A stretch of 64,000 nucleotides of DNA from Nocardia flavorosea NBRC 108225 (GCF_001613385.1 NZ_BDCG01000008.1:62001-126000); one strand, 5' to 3'. Shown: positions 1 through 8,919, counted from the first letter of the stretch. Program-made: numbers and translations. The notes: a model not told the origin generated them from the letters alone.

Positions 1-1511
1 CGGTGTTGCGCTATCTCAGCGATTTGTCCGGCTTCCGGGCCGGAACCACGCTGTTGCGCGGCGTGTATCACCGCCTCGGCGACCATCTGGCCCGGTTGCC
101 CATCGGCTGGTACACCGCTGATCGGATCGGCGAAATCTCGGTGCTCGCGGGCCGCGGAGTGTTGCAGGCGATGAGCGTGATCGCCCATCAGCTGTCACCA
201 CTCGTCTCGGCCACCGTCACCCCGCTGACCGTCATCGGCGTCATGCTCGTCTTCGATTGGCGGCTGGGCCTGGCCGCTCTGGCCGCGGTGCCGCTGGTGG
301 TGCTGATCCAGATTCGGTCCGGCCGGGCAATGGCCGCCGGTGACGCCGAACGTCACGCCCGCGATCAGGAGGCGGCCGGACGGGTCGTCGAATATCTCCA
401 GGCCCAGCCGGTACTGCGCGCCGGTGGCCGGACCGCCGAACGTTTCGGGATGCTCGACGACGCACTGCGCGGGGTGGAACGTGCGGCCCGGCGCAGCACC
501 CTGTCCGCGCTGACCGGCGTGGTGGGCCTGACACTGGTCGTGCAGACCACCTTCACCGCACTGCTGGCCCTGGGGGCGTATTTCGCGCTGGGCGGCGATA
601 TCGGCGCGGCGGAACTGCTCGCCGTGCTGGTACTGGCGGCGCGCTGCACCGAACCGCTGCTGTCGCTGGCCGAACTCGGCGGCCAGTTGCGTGCGGCACG
701 GGCCGAGCTGGCCCGGCTCGACGAACTGCTGCGCACCCCACCACTGCCGGAACCGGCCGCACCGGTCCGGCCGGAACGCCACGACCTGGCGTTCGAATCC
801 GTGACCTTCGCGCACGGCGACCGCCGGGTTGTCGACGATTTCTCGCTATCGGTACCGCAGGGGCAGCGGCTTGCGATCGTGGGCCCCTCCGGCGCCGGTA
901 AGAGCACGCTGCTGCAACTGATCGCGCGATTCTACGATGTCGATACAGGCGCGGTGCGGGTGGGCGGTGTGGATATCCGCACCATCGACACCGAATACCT
1001 GATGTCACAGATCTCTTTCGTCTTCCAGCACGTGTACCTCTTCGACGGCACGATCGAGGAGAACATCCGCCTCGGCCGGCCCGATGCCACGGAAGCGCAA
1101 GTCCGGGCGGCGGCGTCCGCGGCCCAGCTCGACGAGGTGATCGACCGGCTCCCCGACGGCCGGCACACAAATGTCGGCGAGGGCGGCGCTCTGCTGTCCG
1201 GCGGCGAACGCCAGCGGGTCTCGATCGCCCGTGCTCTGCTGAAGGACGCGCCGATCGTGCTGCTCGACGAGGTGAGCTCGGCGCTGGACCCGGTGAACGA
1301 GACAGCGGTCCACGAGGGAATCGAACGACTGATGGCGGGCCGGACGGTGGTGCTGGTCGCGCACCGGTTGCCCATGGTTCAGCGCGCCGACCGTGTCGTC
1401 TTTCTCGATCGCGGCCACATCGTGCAGGACGGCACCCACGACGAACTGCTGCGCCGGGGTGGCCGGTACGCGGATTTCTGGGCTCTCGCGATGACACCGG
1501 CTGCAGGTTGA
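1..1511 (+). CDS. ABC transporter, fused membrane and ATP-binding protein (IrtB-like), 5' partial
   Basis: The reading frame is open to the left edge, so the N-terminus lies outside the window. The visible 502 residues hold most of an ABC transmembrane domain (about residues 1-230) followed by a complete nucleotide-binding domain. Walker A GPSGAGKST is near residue 294, the signature LSGGERQR near 398, Walker B IVLLDE near 419 and the switch histidine AHR near 453. This one-chain TMD-NBD layout is that of type IV exporter-fold half transporters. Among actinobacteria it most resembles the second subunit of mycobactin/siderophore importers (IrtB class, about 580 residues), which suggests roughly 80 residues are missing. 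The partner half transporter would be just upstream. The siderophore substrate is inference; a drug or lipid exporter is possible. A strong terminator hairpin follows the stop. Confidence 0.85.
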   Translation, partial: VLRYLSDLSGFRAGTTLLRGVYHRLGDHLARLPIGWYTADRIGEISVLAGRGVLQAMSVIAHQLSPLVSATVTPLTVIGVMLVFDWRLGLAALAAVPLVVLIQIRSGRAMAAGDAERHARDQEAAGRVVEYLQAQPVLRAGGRTAERFGMLDDALRGVERAARRSTLSALTGVVGLTLVVQTTFTALLALGAYFALGGDIGAAELLAVLVLAARCTEPLLSLAELGGQLRAARAELARLDELLRTPPLPEPAAPVRPERHDLAFESVTFAHGDRRVVDDFSLSVPQGQRLAIVGPSGAGKSTLLQLIARFYDVDTGAVRVGGVDIRTIDTEYLMSQISFVFQHVYLFDGTIEENIRLGRPDATEAQVRAAASAAQLDEVIDRLPDGRHTNVGEGGALLSGGERQRVSIARALLKDAPIVLLDEVSSALDPVNETAVHEGIERLMAGRTVVLVAHRLPMVQRADRVVFLDRGHIVQDGTHDELLRRGGRYADFWALAMTPAAG

Positions 1512-1522
1512 CGGATCGGAAC

Positions 1523-1555
1523 GGGGAGGTCACCGGTCGACCCGGTGACCTCCCC
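1523..1555 (+). terminator. Long perfect hairpin after the ABC transporter gene
   Basis: A 14-bp perfect stem (GGGGAGGTCACCGG at 1523-1536 with its complement at 1542-1555) around a 5-base loop begins 12 bases after the ABC transporter stop. There is no T-run, as is common for actinobacterial terminators. The opposing TetR gene ends at 1679, so the hairpin may serve both strands. Confidence 0.65.
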
Positions 1556-1678
1556 GCCTGGGCACCTGGGCGATTCAACCGCCCATCGGATCGGTCCGGC
1601 GTCCTCGCATGCGCGGGTGCGTTTGCTGGGGTAGCGACCTCTCAGCGGCGGTGCGGGCGTCGCCCCGGCCGGCCAAGT

Positions 1679-2320
1679 TCAGGACCGGAGGGCGGCGGCA
1701 AGGGCCGGGTTCACCGCCGTCGACAACGCCAGCAACGATTCCACCAGGAGGTCGATCAGGTCGGCTCGCGTAATGGTTTCTTCGCTGAGCCAGGACAGCG
1801 TGGTCTCCTCGGTGAACGCGACCCACCCCCGCACCGAGAGCAGCAGGCGGGGATCTTCGCGCTCCTGATCGGACAGTGGCACCTCGGAGAGAATGATGTC
1901 GACGATCGCTCGCCGGGTTTGCGACACCATTTCCGCCAGGGCGGGATCGGAACTGGTGGGGCCACGCAACAATGCCAGATACGAGGTGCGGTTTTCGCTG
2001 ACGTAGTCGATATAGCGGCTCACCGAATCGCGCAGCATATCGGCGAGCCCGAGGCTGGGATCCGGTACGACGCGTACCAGCAGTTCCGCATTCGCCTGCT
2101 GCACTACGGCCAGTTGAAAGTCTTGCTTCGTCGGAAAGTAGTGGAACAGCAGCCCGCGGGAAATACCCGCCTGAGCTGCGATTTCACTGACCGGAATATC
2201 CTCGATGGCCCGTTCGCCGAGCATTTTCACGCCGAGGGTGATCAGCTGTGCCCGCCGCTCGTCGGGGCTCAGGCGGACGCGCTTGGCGGTTTCTCCCTGG
2301 CTGATACTCACTTCGTCCAT
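1679..2320 (-). CDS. TetR/AcrR family transcriptional regulator
   Basis: A 213-residue protein with the TetR N-terminal DNA-binding fold. The helix-turn-helix lies about residues 44-63 (VSEIAAQAGISRGLLFHYF), followed by an all-helical ligand-binding domain of ordinary length. It is transcribed away from the monooxygenase operon that starts at 2380. Only 59 bases separate the two starts, and that gap contains repeats and a palindrome suited to an operator. It therefore probably represses the monooxygenase-dehydrogenase-esterase operon, and perhaps itself, until a substrate or product of that pathway binds. The ligand cannot be read from the sequence. The ATG at 2320 is the natural start, since the HTH begins at the usual distance from it. 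Confidence 0.85.
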   Translation of the reverse strand: MDEVSISQGETAKRVRLSPDERRAQLITLGVKMLGERAIEDIPVSEIAAQAGISRGLLFHYFPTKQDFQLAVVQQANAELLVRVVPDPSLGLADMLRDSVSRYIDYVSENRTSYLALLRGPTSSDPALAEMVSQTRRAIVDIILSEVPLSDQEREDPRLLLSVRGWVAFTEETTLSWLSEETITRADLIDLLVESLLALSTAVNPALAAALRS

Positions 2321-2333
2321 CCTACTGAACGCT

Positions 2334-2379
2334 GCTCAATACTGTTGACTCCGGCTCAATAGAGCTCTAGTCTGAGTAT
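2334..2379 (+). promoter_or_regulatory. Leaderless promoter and TetR-type operator between tetR and the monooxygenase operon
   Basis: On the plus strand TTGACT (2345-2350) and TAGTCT (2368-2373) are spaced by 17 bases and make a good sigma-70-type promoter. The expected transcription start is about 2380, the A of the monooxygenase ATG, so the mRNA would be leaderless; no ribosome binding site is present. A perfect 10-bp palindrome TAGAGCTCTA (2360-2369) overlaps the -10 box, and GCTCAATA occurs twice 20 bases apart (2334-2341 and 2354-2361). Both are plausible contacts for the divergent TetR protein. Promoter and operator assignments are inference from position. Confidence 0.5.
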
Positions 2380-3927
2380 ATGAGTCGCAAGGTTACAGAC
2401 AAAGCTGTCGCCAACCAGACAGTCCGCCACCTGCGGACGATCATCATCGGCAGCGGTTTCGCCGGCCTCGGCCTCGCCATCCGGCTGACCCAGCAGGGCC
2501 GGGATGATTTCCTGGTGCTGGAGCGCGGCAGCGATGTCGGCGGCACCTGGCGGGACAACACCTACCCGGGTGCCGCCTGCGACGTGCCGTCGCACCTGTA
2601 CTCCTACTCCTTCGCACTGAACCCGGACTGGTCGCGATCGTTCTCCCGGCAGGGCGAGATCCAGTCCTATATCCAGGCCGTCGCCGAGAAGTACAACGTG
2701 CGCGATAAGCACGTCTTCGACTGCGATGTCACCAGCGCCCGCTGGAACAACGACACCGCCCGCTGGGAGATCTCTTCCAGCAAGGGCGATTTCACCGCCG
2801 ATACGATCGTCTCCGCGGTCGGCGCGCTGTGCGAACCCAATCTGCCCGATATCAAGGGCATCAACAGCTTCGAGGGCGAGATCTTCCACTCGGCGCGCTG
2901 GAACCACGATTCCGACCTCACCGGCAAACGGGTGGCGGTCATCGGCACCGGGGCCTCGGCCATCCAGATCGTCCCGGCCATTGCCGGCAAGGTATCCCAC
3001 CTCGACGTCTACCAGCGCACCGCGCCGTGGCTGCTCCCCCGGCTGGACCGGCCCTACACCCTGCCGGAGCGGCTCGCCTTCAAACACATTCCCGGCGCCC
3101 AGCGGCTGTCCCGGGCCGCCATCTACGCCATCCGCGAAACCCAGGTGGTGGGCCTGGCGAAAGTACCGGCACTGATGCGCGGGTTCGAGGCACTGTCCAA
3201 GGCCAAATTGCAATTCGAGATCCGTGATCCCGAATTGCGCAAGAAGGTCACCCCGGACTATCGGATCGGCTGCAAACGCATGCTGATCTCCAACGAGTAC
3301 TACCCGGCGCTGGATCGCGACAATGTCGATGTGGTCACCGACCCGATCGCCGAGATCCGCACGAACTCGATCGTGACCGAGGACGGTACGGAACGTGAGG
3401 TGGACGCGATCGTGGTCGCCACCGGCTTCCACGTCACCGATTCCCCCACGTACCAGACCATCTTCGGTCGCGACGGCCGTAGCCTCACCGAGGTGTTCGA
3501 CGAGATCGGCCAGCAGGGCTACAAGGGATCGGCGATCGCCAACTACCCGAATATGTTTTTCCTGCTCGGCCCGAACGTCGGGCTCGGCCACACCTCGATG
3601 GTGTACATGATCGAATCGCAGATCAACTACATCGCCGATGCGCTGGCGACCTTCGAGAACCGGAACCTGCGCACCGTCGAGGTCCGCCGCGACGCCCAGG
3701 ATTCCTTCAACGCAGGCCTGCAGCGCAAACTCGCCAAGAGCGTCTGGAGCACCGGCGGCTGCGCCAGCTGGTACCTGGACAAACACGGTAACAACACCAC
3801 GTTGTGGCCGGACTTCACCTTCGAATTCCGCCGTATCACAAAGCGTTTCGATATCGATGCTTACGATACGACCACGGCGCCCGCCGCCTCCGACCGCCCC
3901 GATCTGAAAGTAGTGACTGCACAGTGA
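2380..3927 (+). CDS. Flavin-containing monooxygenase, Baeyer-Villiger type
   Basis: A 515-residue class B flavoprotein monooxygenase. The FAD-binding GSGFAG lies at residues 24-29, and the NADPH-binding glycine motif GTGASA is near 189. Between them, at 164-174, is FEGEIFHSARW, which matches the FxGxxxHxxxW fingerprint of Baeyer-Villiger monooxygenases. Such enzymes insert oxygen next to a ketone to make an ester or lactone, using NADPH and O2 in the cytosol. The next genes, a short-chain dehydrogenase (4-bp overlap) and a GDSAG esterase, would supply a ketone from an alcohol and hydrolyse the ester, so the three make chemical sense as one route. The cluster recalls the mycobacterial mymA (Rv3083) operon, although that is controlled by an AraC-type regulator. 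The natural substrate is unknown. Confidence 0.88.
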   Translation: MSRKVTDKAVANQTVRHLRTIIIGSGFAGLGLAIRLTQQGRDDFLVLERGSDVGGTWRDNTYPGAACDVPSHLYSYSFALNPDWSRSFSRQGEIQSYIQAVAEKYNVRDKHVFDCDVTSARWNNDTARWEISSSKGDFTADTIVSAVGALCEPNLPDIKGINSFEGEIFHSARWNHDSDLTGKRVAVIGTGASAIQIVPAIAGKVSHLDVYQRTAPWLLPRLDRPYTLPERLAFKHIPGAQRLSRAAIYAIRETQVVGLAKVPALMRGFEALSKAKLQFEIRDPELRKKVTPDYRIGCKRMLISNEYYPALDRDNVDVVTDPIAEIRTNSIVTEDGTEREVDAIVVATGFHVTDSPTYQTIFGRDGRSLTEVFDEIGQQGYKGSAIANYPNMFFLLGPNVGLGHTSMVYMIESQINYIADALATFENRNLRTVEVRRDAQDSFNAGLQRKLAKSVWSTGGCASWYLDKHGNNTTLWPDFTFEFRRITKRFDIDAYDTTTAPAASDRPDLKVVTAQ

Positions 3928-4754
3928 GCAACGAGGCTTATTTCCGCAACAAGGTCTGCGTCATCACCGGCGCCGGGTCCGGTATCGGCCGCGCACTGGC
4001 CGTGAACCTGGCGCGCCGCGGTGCGAAGCTGGCGCTCTCCGATATCGATACCGAAGGCCTGGCCGAAACCGTGCGCCGCTGCGAACAGCTGGGCGCCGAG
4101 GTGAAATCGGACCGGCTCGACGTCGCCGAGCGCGAGGCGGTACTGCTGTACGCCGATGCGGTGAAACAGCATTTCGGTGTCGTGCACCAGATCTACAACA
4201 ACGCCGGTATCGCACATCACGGCGATATCGTGAAAACCGATTTCAAAGACATCGAACGCATCATGGACGTCGATTTCTGGGGTGTGGTGAACGGAACCAA
4301 GGCGTTCCTGCCCTACCTCCTGGAATCCGGCGACGGGCACGTGGTGAACATTTCCAGCCTGTTCGGCCTGATCGCCGTCCCGGGCCAAGCGGCCTACAAC
4401 TCGGCCAAATTCGCGGTCCGCGGATTCACCGAGGCGCTGCGCCAGGAAATGCTGGTGGACAAGGCGCCGGTCCAGGTCACGTGCGTACATCCCGGTGGGA
4501 TCAAGACCGCGGTCGCCCGCAACGCCACCTACAACGAGGATATCGACGGCGCGGACGCCAGCTCGAAATTCGACAAGTACCTCGCCATCCACAGCCCGGA
4601 GATGGCGGCGGAAGCCATTGTCGACGGTGTGCGCAAGGGCCGCGGCCGGGTACTGATCGGGTGGGAAGCGAAACTGCTGGATCTGTTCGTCCGCACCGCC
4701 GCCTCCGGTTACCAGCGCATCGCGGTCGCCGTCGAACGTCGATTCCTACCCTGA
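3924..4754 (+). CDS. Short-chain dehydrogenase/reductase (SDR)
   Basis: A 276-residue classical SDR. TGAGSGIG (about 15-22) binds the nucleotide, NNAG is near 92-95, and the catalytic YxxxK is Tyr158/Lys162 (YNSAK) with the preceding serine in NISS. The start is the GTG at 3924, whose GTGA overlaps the monooxygenase stop, indicating translational coupling. It probably interconverts an alcohol and a ketone with NAD(P)H, providing or consuming the ketone used by the upstream Baeyer-Villiger enzyme. This is inferred from order only. The esterase gene follows after about 17 bases, so the three genes are very likely one transcript. Confidence 0.85.
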   Translation: MSNEAYFRNKVCVITGAGSGIGRALAVNLARRGAKLALSDIDTEGLAETVRRCEQLGAEVKSDRLDVAEREAVLLYADAVKQHFGVVHQIYNNAGIAHHGDIVKTDFKDIERIMDVDFWGVVNGTKAFLPYLLESGDGHVVNISSLFGLIAVPGQAAYNSAKFAVRGFTEALRQEMLVDKAPVQVTCVHPGGIKTAVARNATYNEDIDGADASSKFDKYLAIHSPEMAAEAIVDGVRKGRGRVLIGWEAKLLDLFVRTAASGYQRIAVAVERRFLP

Positions 4755-4771
4755 CCGGGAGAATGTCCGAT

Positions 4772-5695
4772 ATGCGCGATATCGCCCTGCCACTGCCGTT
4801 GATCCGGGCGTTCATGGGCCCGCTGTACCGGCTGTCGTTCGACCACCGGCTGCCGTTCCGGGTGCAGCGCTCGCTGATCGACGCCGCCTCGGTCCTGCAG
4901 CCGGTGCCCGCGAGTGTGCGGGTGGAGAAGTTGCGGCTGGGCGGACGCCCGGCCGAACGGCTCGCCCCGCGTACCCCCGCGGACACCGACCCCGCCGCCG
5001 TGCTCTACCTGCACGGCGGCGGTTACACCGTCGGGTCGCTGGCCACTCATCGATCGCTCAACGGCCGCCTGGCCGCCGCGACCGGGCTGCCGGTCTATGC
5101 GATCGACTACCGGCTGGCTCCCGAGCACCCCTATCCGGCGGCGCTCGACGACGCCGAGGCCGCCTACCTCGAACTGGTCACCGAATACGGCTATCGGCCG
5201 GACCGGATCGCGATCGCCGGCGATTCGGCGGGCGGCGGTCTCTCCCTGGCGCTGGCCCAGCGGCTCATCGCCCGGCACGGGCATACCCCCGCCGCGCTCG
5301 GGCTGATCGCCCCCTGGGTGGATCCGAACCAACTCTCCGAACGCCCGCGCGACCTCGTGGTCAACGGCCCCTGGTCGCGGGCGTGCGCCGCGGCCTATCT
5401 GGGCGGCGGTGACTGCACCGATCCGGGCTACGCCCCGCTGCACGGCGTCCTCGCCGGACTGCCCCCGGTGTATGTCCAGGCCGATATCGACGAACTGTTG
5501 CACCCGCAGTGTGTCGACCTCACATCCGCGCTGCGGGCAGCCGGGGTCGCGGTGGAGTTCACCGAGAGCCGCGGGCTCTGGCATGTCGCCCAGCTACAGG
5601 CCGGCTTGGTCGGTCCGGCGGCCACTGTCCTGGGCGAAATGGCCGGCTTTCTGCGGCACGCCGTAGATGGGCAACCGGCGAGCGACATAGGATGA
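4772..5695 (+). CDS. Alpha/beta hydrolase, hormone-sensitive lipase family esterase (LipR-like)
   Basis: A 307-residue alpha/beta hydrolase. The oxyanion motif HGGG is at about 81-84, the nucleophile serine is in GDSAGGG near 152, the acidic residue is Asp240 in DIDELL, and the catalytic histidine is near 271 in LWHVAQL. This is the complete HSL-family triad. Two in-frame ATGs exist; 4772 is preferred because GGGAG (4758-4762) sits 9 bases upstream, whereas it abuts the ATG at 4763. As the third gene after a Baeyer-Villiger monooxygenase and an SDR, it probably hydrolyses the ester made by the monooxygenase, comparable to lipR in the mymA cluster. No signal peptide is visible, so a cytoplasmic location is likely. 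Confidence 0.85.
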   Translation: MRDIALPLPLIRAFMGPLYRLSFDHRLPFRVQRSLIDAASVLQPVPASVRVEKLRLGGRPAERLAPRTPADTDPAAVLYLHGGGYTVGSLATHRSLNGRLAAATGLPVYAIDYRLAPEHPYPAALDDAEAAYLELVTEYGYRPDRIAIAGDSAGGGLSLALAQRLIARHGHTPAALGLIAPWVDPNQLSERPRDLVVNGPWSRACAAAYLGGGDCTDPGYAPLHGVLAGLPPVYVQADIDELLHPQCVDLTSALRAAGVAVEFTESRGLWHVAQLQAGLVGPAATVLGEMAGFLRHAVDGQPASDIG

Positions 5696-5782
5696 ACTGA
5701 TCAGGACTCGTGAACCCCGGCCATGACGTGAACTCTGCGCATTCACGGGTGGCCCGCCACCGGACGGTGCCGGTGGCGTAAA

Positions 5783-5796
5783 TTACCGACCAGTAA
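5783..5796. promoter_or_regulatory. Imperfect palindrome upstream of the acyl-CoA ligase, possible TetR-family operator
   Basis: TTACCGACCAGTAA is a 14-bp imperfect palindrome with TTAC/GTAA ends, located 20 bases before the ATG of the acyl-CoA ligase and just ahead of its ribosome binding site (AGGGAAAGG). TetR-type fatty-acid regulators in actinobacteria often bind sites of this general form. No regulator gene adjoins it, so a regulator encoded elsewhere would be needed. Confidence 0.4.
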
Positions 5797-5816
5797 GCAC
5801 ACAGGGAAAGGCAACG

Positions 5817-7610
5817 ATGCGCGAGTTCGAAGCCCCGGCTTCCTACACCATCCCGGAGGACGCGAACAATTCCGATGCCGTGTTCCGGCACGCGAAGGAA
5901 TCCCCCGCCGCGGTCATGTTCAACATCCCCGACGGCCGGGGCGGGTGGCGCGATGTGCGGGCGGAGGAGTTCGCACAATCGGTCACCGATGTGGCGAAGG
6001 GGCTGATCGCCTCCGGTATCGAACTGGGCGACCGGGTCGCCATCATGGCCGCCACCCGCTACGAATGGGCGCTGCTCGACTTCGCCATCTGGGCGGCCGG
6101 CGGCTGCACCGTGGCCATCTACGACAGCTCGTCGGCCGAGCAGGCCCGCTGGATCCTGCAGGATTCGGCCACCACGCTGCTGATCGTGGAGAACGACAAG
6201 CACCGCGACGTGATCGCCGAGATCGACCCCGGCGAACTGCCGCAACTGCGCGAAACCCTGCAGATCGACTCCGGCGCGCTGGACACCCTCATCGGGCGCG
6301 GCGCCGAACTCGACGACCAGGCCGTGCACGACCGCCGCGCCCAGGTCACCGCCGCCTCCCCGGCGACGCTGATCTACACCTCGGGCACCACCGGCAGGCC
6401 CAAGGGCGTCATGCTGACCCACGCCAACCTGTGGGCCGAATCCCGCTCCGACCGGATCGCGCTGGCCTCCTTCCTCTCCCCCGGGAAGAAGACGCTGATG
6501 TTCCTGCCGCTGGCGCATGTTTTCGCCCGCGCCGTAGGGCTGGCCGCCTTCGACGCCAAGGTCACCGTCGCGCACACCTCCGACTGGAGCACACTGGTCG
6601 CGCAGTTCGCCGAGCACCGGCCCGATTTCGTGCTGTCGGTACCGCGCGTTTTCGAGAAGGTGTACAACGCGGCCAAGCAGAAGGCGCACGACGAGGGCAA
6701 GGGCGCGATCTTCGATGCCGCCGCGGCCACCGCGATCGCCTACAGCGAAGCCTTGGAAAAGGGCAAACCGGGTCTGCGGCTGCGACTCCAGCGCGCCCTG
6801 TTCGACAAACTGGTCTACGGGAAACTGCGCGCCGCGCTCGGCGGTAACTGCCAGGCGGCGGTTTCCGGCGGCGGGCCCCTCGGCGCCCGGCTGGGCCATT
6901 TCTTCCGCGGTATCGGCGTCACCATCTTCGAGGGCTACGGCCTCACCGAGACGACCGCCGCCATCACGGTCAACACCCCGGAACATATCCGCGTGGGATC
7001 GGTCGGCCGCCCGATCGAGGGCCATGCCGCCAAAATCGCCGAGGACGGCGAGCTGCTGCTGCGCGGTTCCGTGGTGTTCGACGGTTACTGGGGCAACGAC
7101 GAAGCCACCGCCGACGCGTTCGAGGACGGCTGGTTCAAAACCGGCGATCTCGGTGCCATCGACGCGGACGGTTTCGTCACCATCACCGGCCGCAAGAAGG
7201 AAATCATCGTCACTGCCGGCGGTAAGAACGTCTCCCCCGCCGTCCTCGAGGATTCGCTGCGCGCCCATCCACTGATCAGCCAGGTGATGGTGGTCGGCGA
7301 CGGAAAACCGTTCATCGGCGCGCTGATCACCCTCGATCCGGAAGCACTGCCGGGCTGGAAGGAACGCAACAACGTCGCCGCCGACGTCGATATCGCACAG
7401 CTGGTCAACAACCCGATGCTGATCACCGAGGTGGAGACCGCGGTCGCCGACACCAACAAGAAGGTCTCCAAGGCCGAGCAGATCAAGAAGATCAATATCC
7501 TCACCGTGGACTGGACTCAGGAAACCGGTGAACTCACCCCGAAGATGTCGCTGAAACGTGGCGTGGTGATGAAGCAGTATGCCGAGGAAGTCGAGAAGAT
7601 CTACAGCTGA
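5817..7610 (+). CDS. Long-chain fatty acid-CoA ligase, AMP-forming (FadD15-like)
   Basis: A 597-residue ANL-superfamily enzyme. The ATP-binding P-loop YTSGTTGRPKG lies about residues 186-196, the YGLTETT motif in the middle, the hinge motif WFKTGDLG further on, and the GRKKEIIVTAGGKNV region with the catalytic lysine near the C-terminus. Length and these motifs match the bacterial long-chain acyl-CoA synthetases typified by mycobacterial FadD15 (about 600 residues). It activates a long-chain fatty acid with ATP and CoA to acyl-CoA in the cytosol, for degradation or lipid synthesis. It has its own upstream region with a palindrome and a ribosome binding site. The next gene downstream, a decayed phospholipid acyltransferase, would have used acyl-CoA. 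Confidence 0.9.
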   Translation: MREFEAPASYTIPEDANNSDAVFRHAKESPAAVMFNIPDGRGGWRDVRAEEFAQSVTDVAKGLIASGIELGDRVAIMAATRYEWALLDFAIWAAGGCTVAIYDSSSAEQARWILQDSATTLLIVENDKHRDVIAEIDPGELPQLRETLQIDSGALDTLIGRGAELDDQAVHDRRAQVTAASPATLIYTSGTTGRPKGVMLTHANLWAESRSDRIALASFLSPGKKTLMFLPLAHVFARAVGLAAFDAKVTVAHTSDWSTLVAQFAEHRPDFVLSVPRVFEKVYNAAKQKAHDEGKGAIFDAAAATAIAYSEALEKGKPGLRLRLQRALFDKLVYGKLRAALGGNCQAAVSGGGPLGARLGHFFRGIGVTIFEGYGLTETTAAITVNTPEHIRVGSVGRPIEGHAAKIAEDGELLLRGSVVFDGYWGNDEATADAFEDGWFKTGDLGAIDADGFVTITGRKKEIIVTAGGKNVSPAVLEDSLRAHPLISQVMVVGDGKPFIGALITLDPEALPGWKERNNVAADVDIAQLVNNPMLITEVETAVADTNKKVSKAEQIKKINILTVDWTQETGELTPKMSLKRGVVMKQYAEEVEKIYS

Positions 7611-7622
7611 GTTGTATTGATC

Positions 7623-7775
7623 GGCGCCGACTCCGTTCGCCCAGGATTCGGCCGCGGGTCCCTGTGGTCGGCACTCGATGCCCGCAGCTGCGCACGACTC
7701 CGAGAGCGAAGGCGCAGGATCGCTGTATCGCATCGAGTACCGGCCAGTGACCGTCCGGACTTTTCCAGAGCCCCA
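7623..7775 (-). repeat. Intergenic hairpin repeat, copy C (degenerate)
   Basis: This stretch starts 13 bases after the acyl-CoA ligase stop. It aligns with the reverse complement of the copy at 59461-59598: GGCGCCGACTCCG at its left end, then a GGATTCGGCC-like outer arm, TCGCAT-CGAG near the apex, and a TTTTCCAGAG segment corresponding to CTTCCAGGG at the far end. It carries many substitutions and its stems no longer pair well, so it is an old copy. It ends where the readable part of the HAD/PlsC pseudogene begins. Confidence 0.55.
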
Positions 7776-7782
7776 CCGCGCG

Positions 7783-8865
7783 GGTCATACGGTGGTGCCG
7801 GCGACTGCGGCGCCCCGGTTCCAGACGCGGCTCATCGCGCGGGATCTGGGAATAGATCATGTGCTGTGCACCGAACGGTGATTTCCGACGGCGTACTCAC
7901 CGGCGAGATCGACGGCGAAATCGTCTGGGGCCAGAACAAGGCCGACCTGGTGGAGAAATTCGCCATCACCAAAGATATCGACCTCGAAAACAGTTTCGGC
8001 TACTCCAATGGCGGCGCGGACCGCTCCATGCTCGAACTGCTCGGACATCCGGTCGCGGTGAATCCGGACCGCGATCTCGCCGCGGCCTCGGCCGATAACG
8101 GCTGGGCCAGACTTCGATTCGAGCGTCGCGGCGGCAATCTCTACCACCTGGCCCGCACGCTCCTCGGATTACTCGCGGTGATCGGCGCGTCCGGCGCAGC
8201 TATGTTGTGTTCGATGGGCCGCGATCGTCGCACGCTGCGCAACCGGGTACTCCGGTGGGTGCCGACGACAGCGCTGCGCTGCGTCGGCCTGCGCATCCGG
8301 GTGAGCGGCCCGGAAACCGCCCGCACCGTCAGGCCCGCGATTTTCGTCTTCAACCACCAGAGCAAGAGCGACGCGTTGATCATCCCTATATCGTGGGTAA
8401 CTCCTCCACCCCCGTGGTCACCCGGAAAGCGCTGAAATATCCGGTCTTCGGCCGACTCTTGAAAATGGCCGGTTCTCTCTTCATCGATCGTTCCACGCCC
8501 CGGGGGCACCCAGCAGGCGTTGAACACGCTGGTCAGCGAACTCCAGGCGGGCAACTCGGTCGCCGTCGCACCGGAGGGACGTCTCGTCGACCCCTCGATT
8601 GCAGACCTTCGAAAAGGGCGCCTTCCACCTCGCAATTCAGGCGGGAGTGCCGATCGTGCCGGTGGTGATCCACAACGCGGGCAGGGCGTTGTGGCGGAAT
8701 GCGCTTGTCGTCCGGCCGGGAACGATCGACGTCACGATCCTCGACCCGATAGATACGTCTTCGTGGACGGTGGAGACACTGGACAACGAGGTCGCGTCCC
8801 TCCACCGGCGCTACCTCGACACGCTGGATCGTCGGCCCGGCACCGGTTCCACCGGCGCGCACTGA
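7783..8865 (+). pseudogene. Decayed HAD phosphatase / PlsC lysophosphatidate acyltransferase fusion (Rv2483c-like)
   Basis: Pieces of one protein appear in three frames. First comes HAD-IB sequence (GHTVVPATAAPRFQ, ARDLGIDHVLC), then after a shift near 7878 SDGVLTGEIDGEIVWG and HPVAVNPDRD. The acyltransferase part follows, with the NHQSKSD motif (the NHxxxxD catalytic block) near 8352. After a shift near 8387 comes VTRKALKYPVFG, after another near 8508 ALNTLVSELQAG and VAPEG, and after a last one near 8590 FEKGAFHLAIQAGVPIVPV. The HAD N-terminus with the DxDG nucleophile motif is missing; its place is taken by repeat copy C. Intact relatives are about 580 residues and acylate 1-acylglycerol-3-phosphate. 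Four frameshifts plus the N-terminal loss make a working product very unlikely. Confidence 0.8.
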
Positions 8866-8919
8866 TGGCGAGCATATTCACCGTCCGCGCCCTGCTCACA
8901 CAAGAAGACCACGGTCGGG

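Noticed and set aside
5559..7733. A 724-codon open frame opposite the acyl-CoA ligase
   Set aside because: Antisense shadow; the ligase on the plus strand has all ANL motifs.
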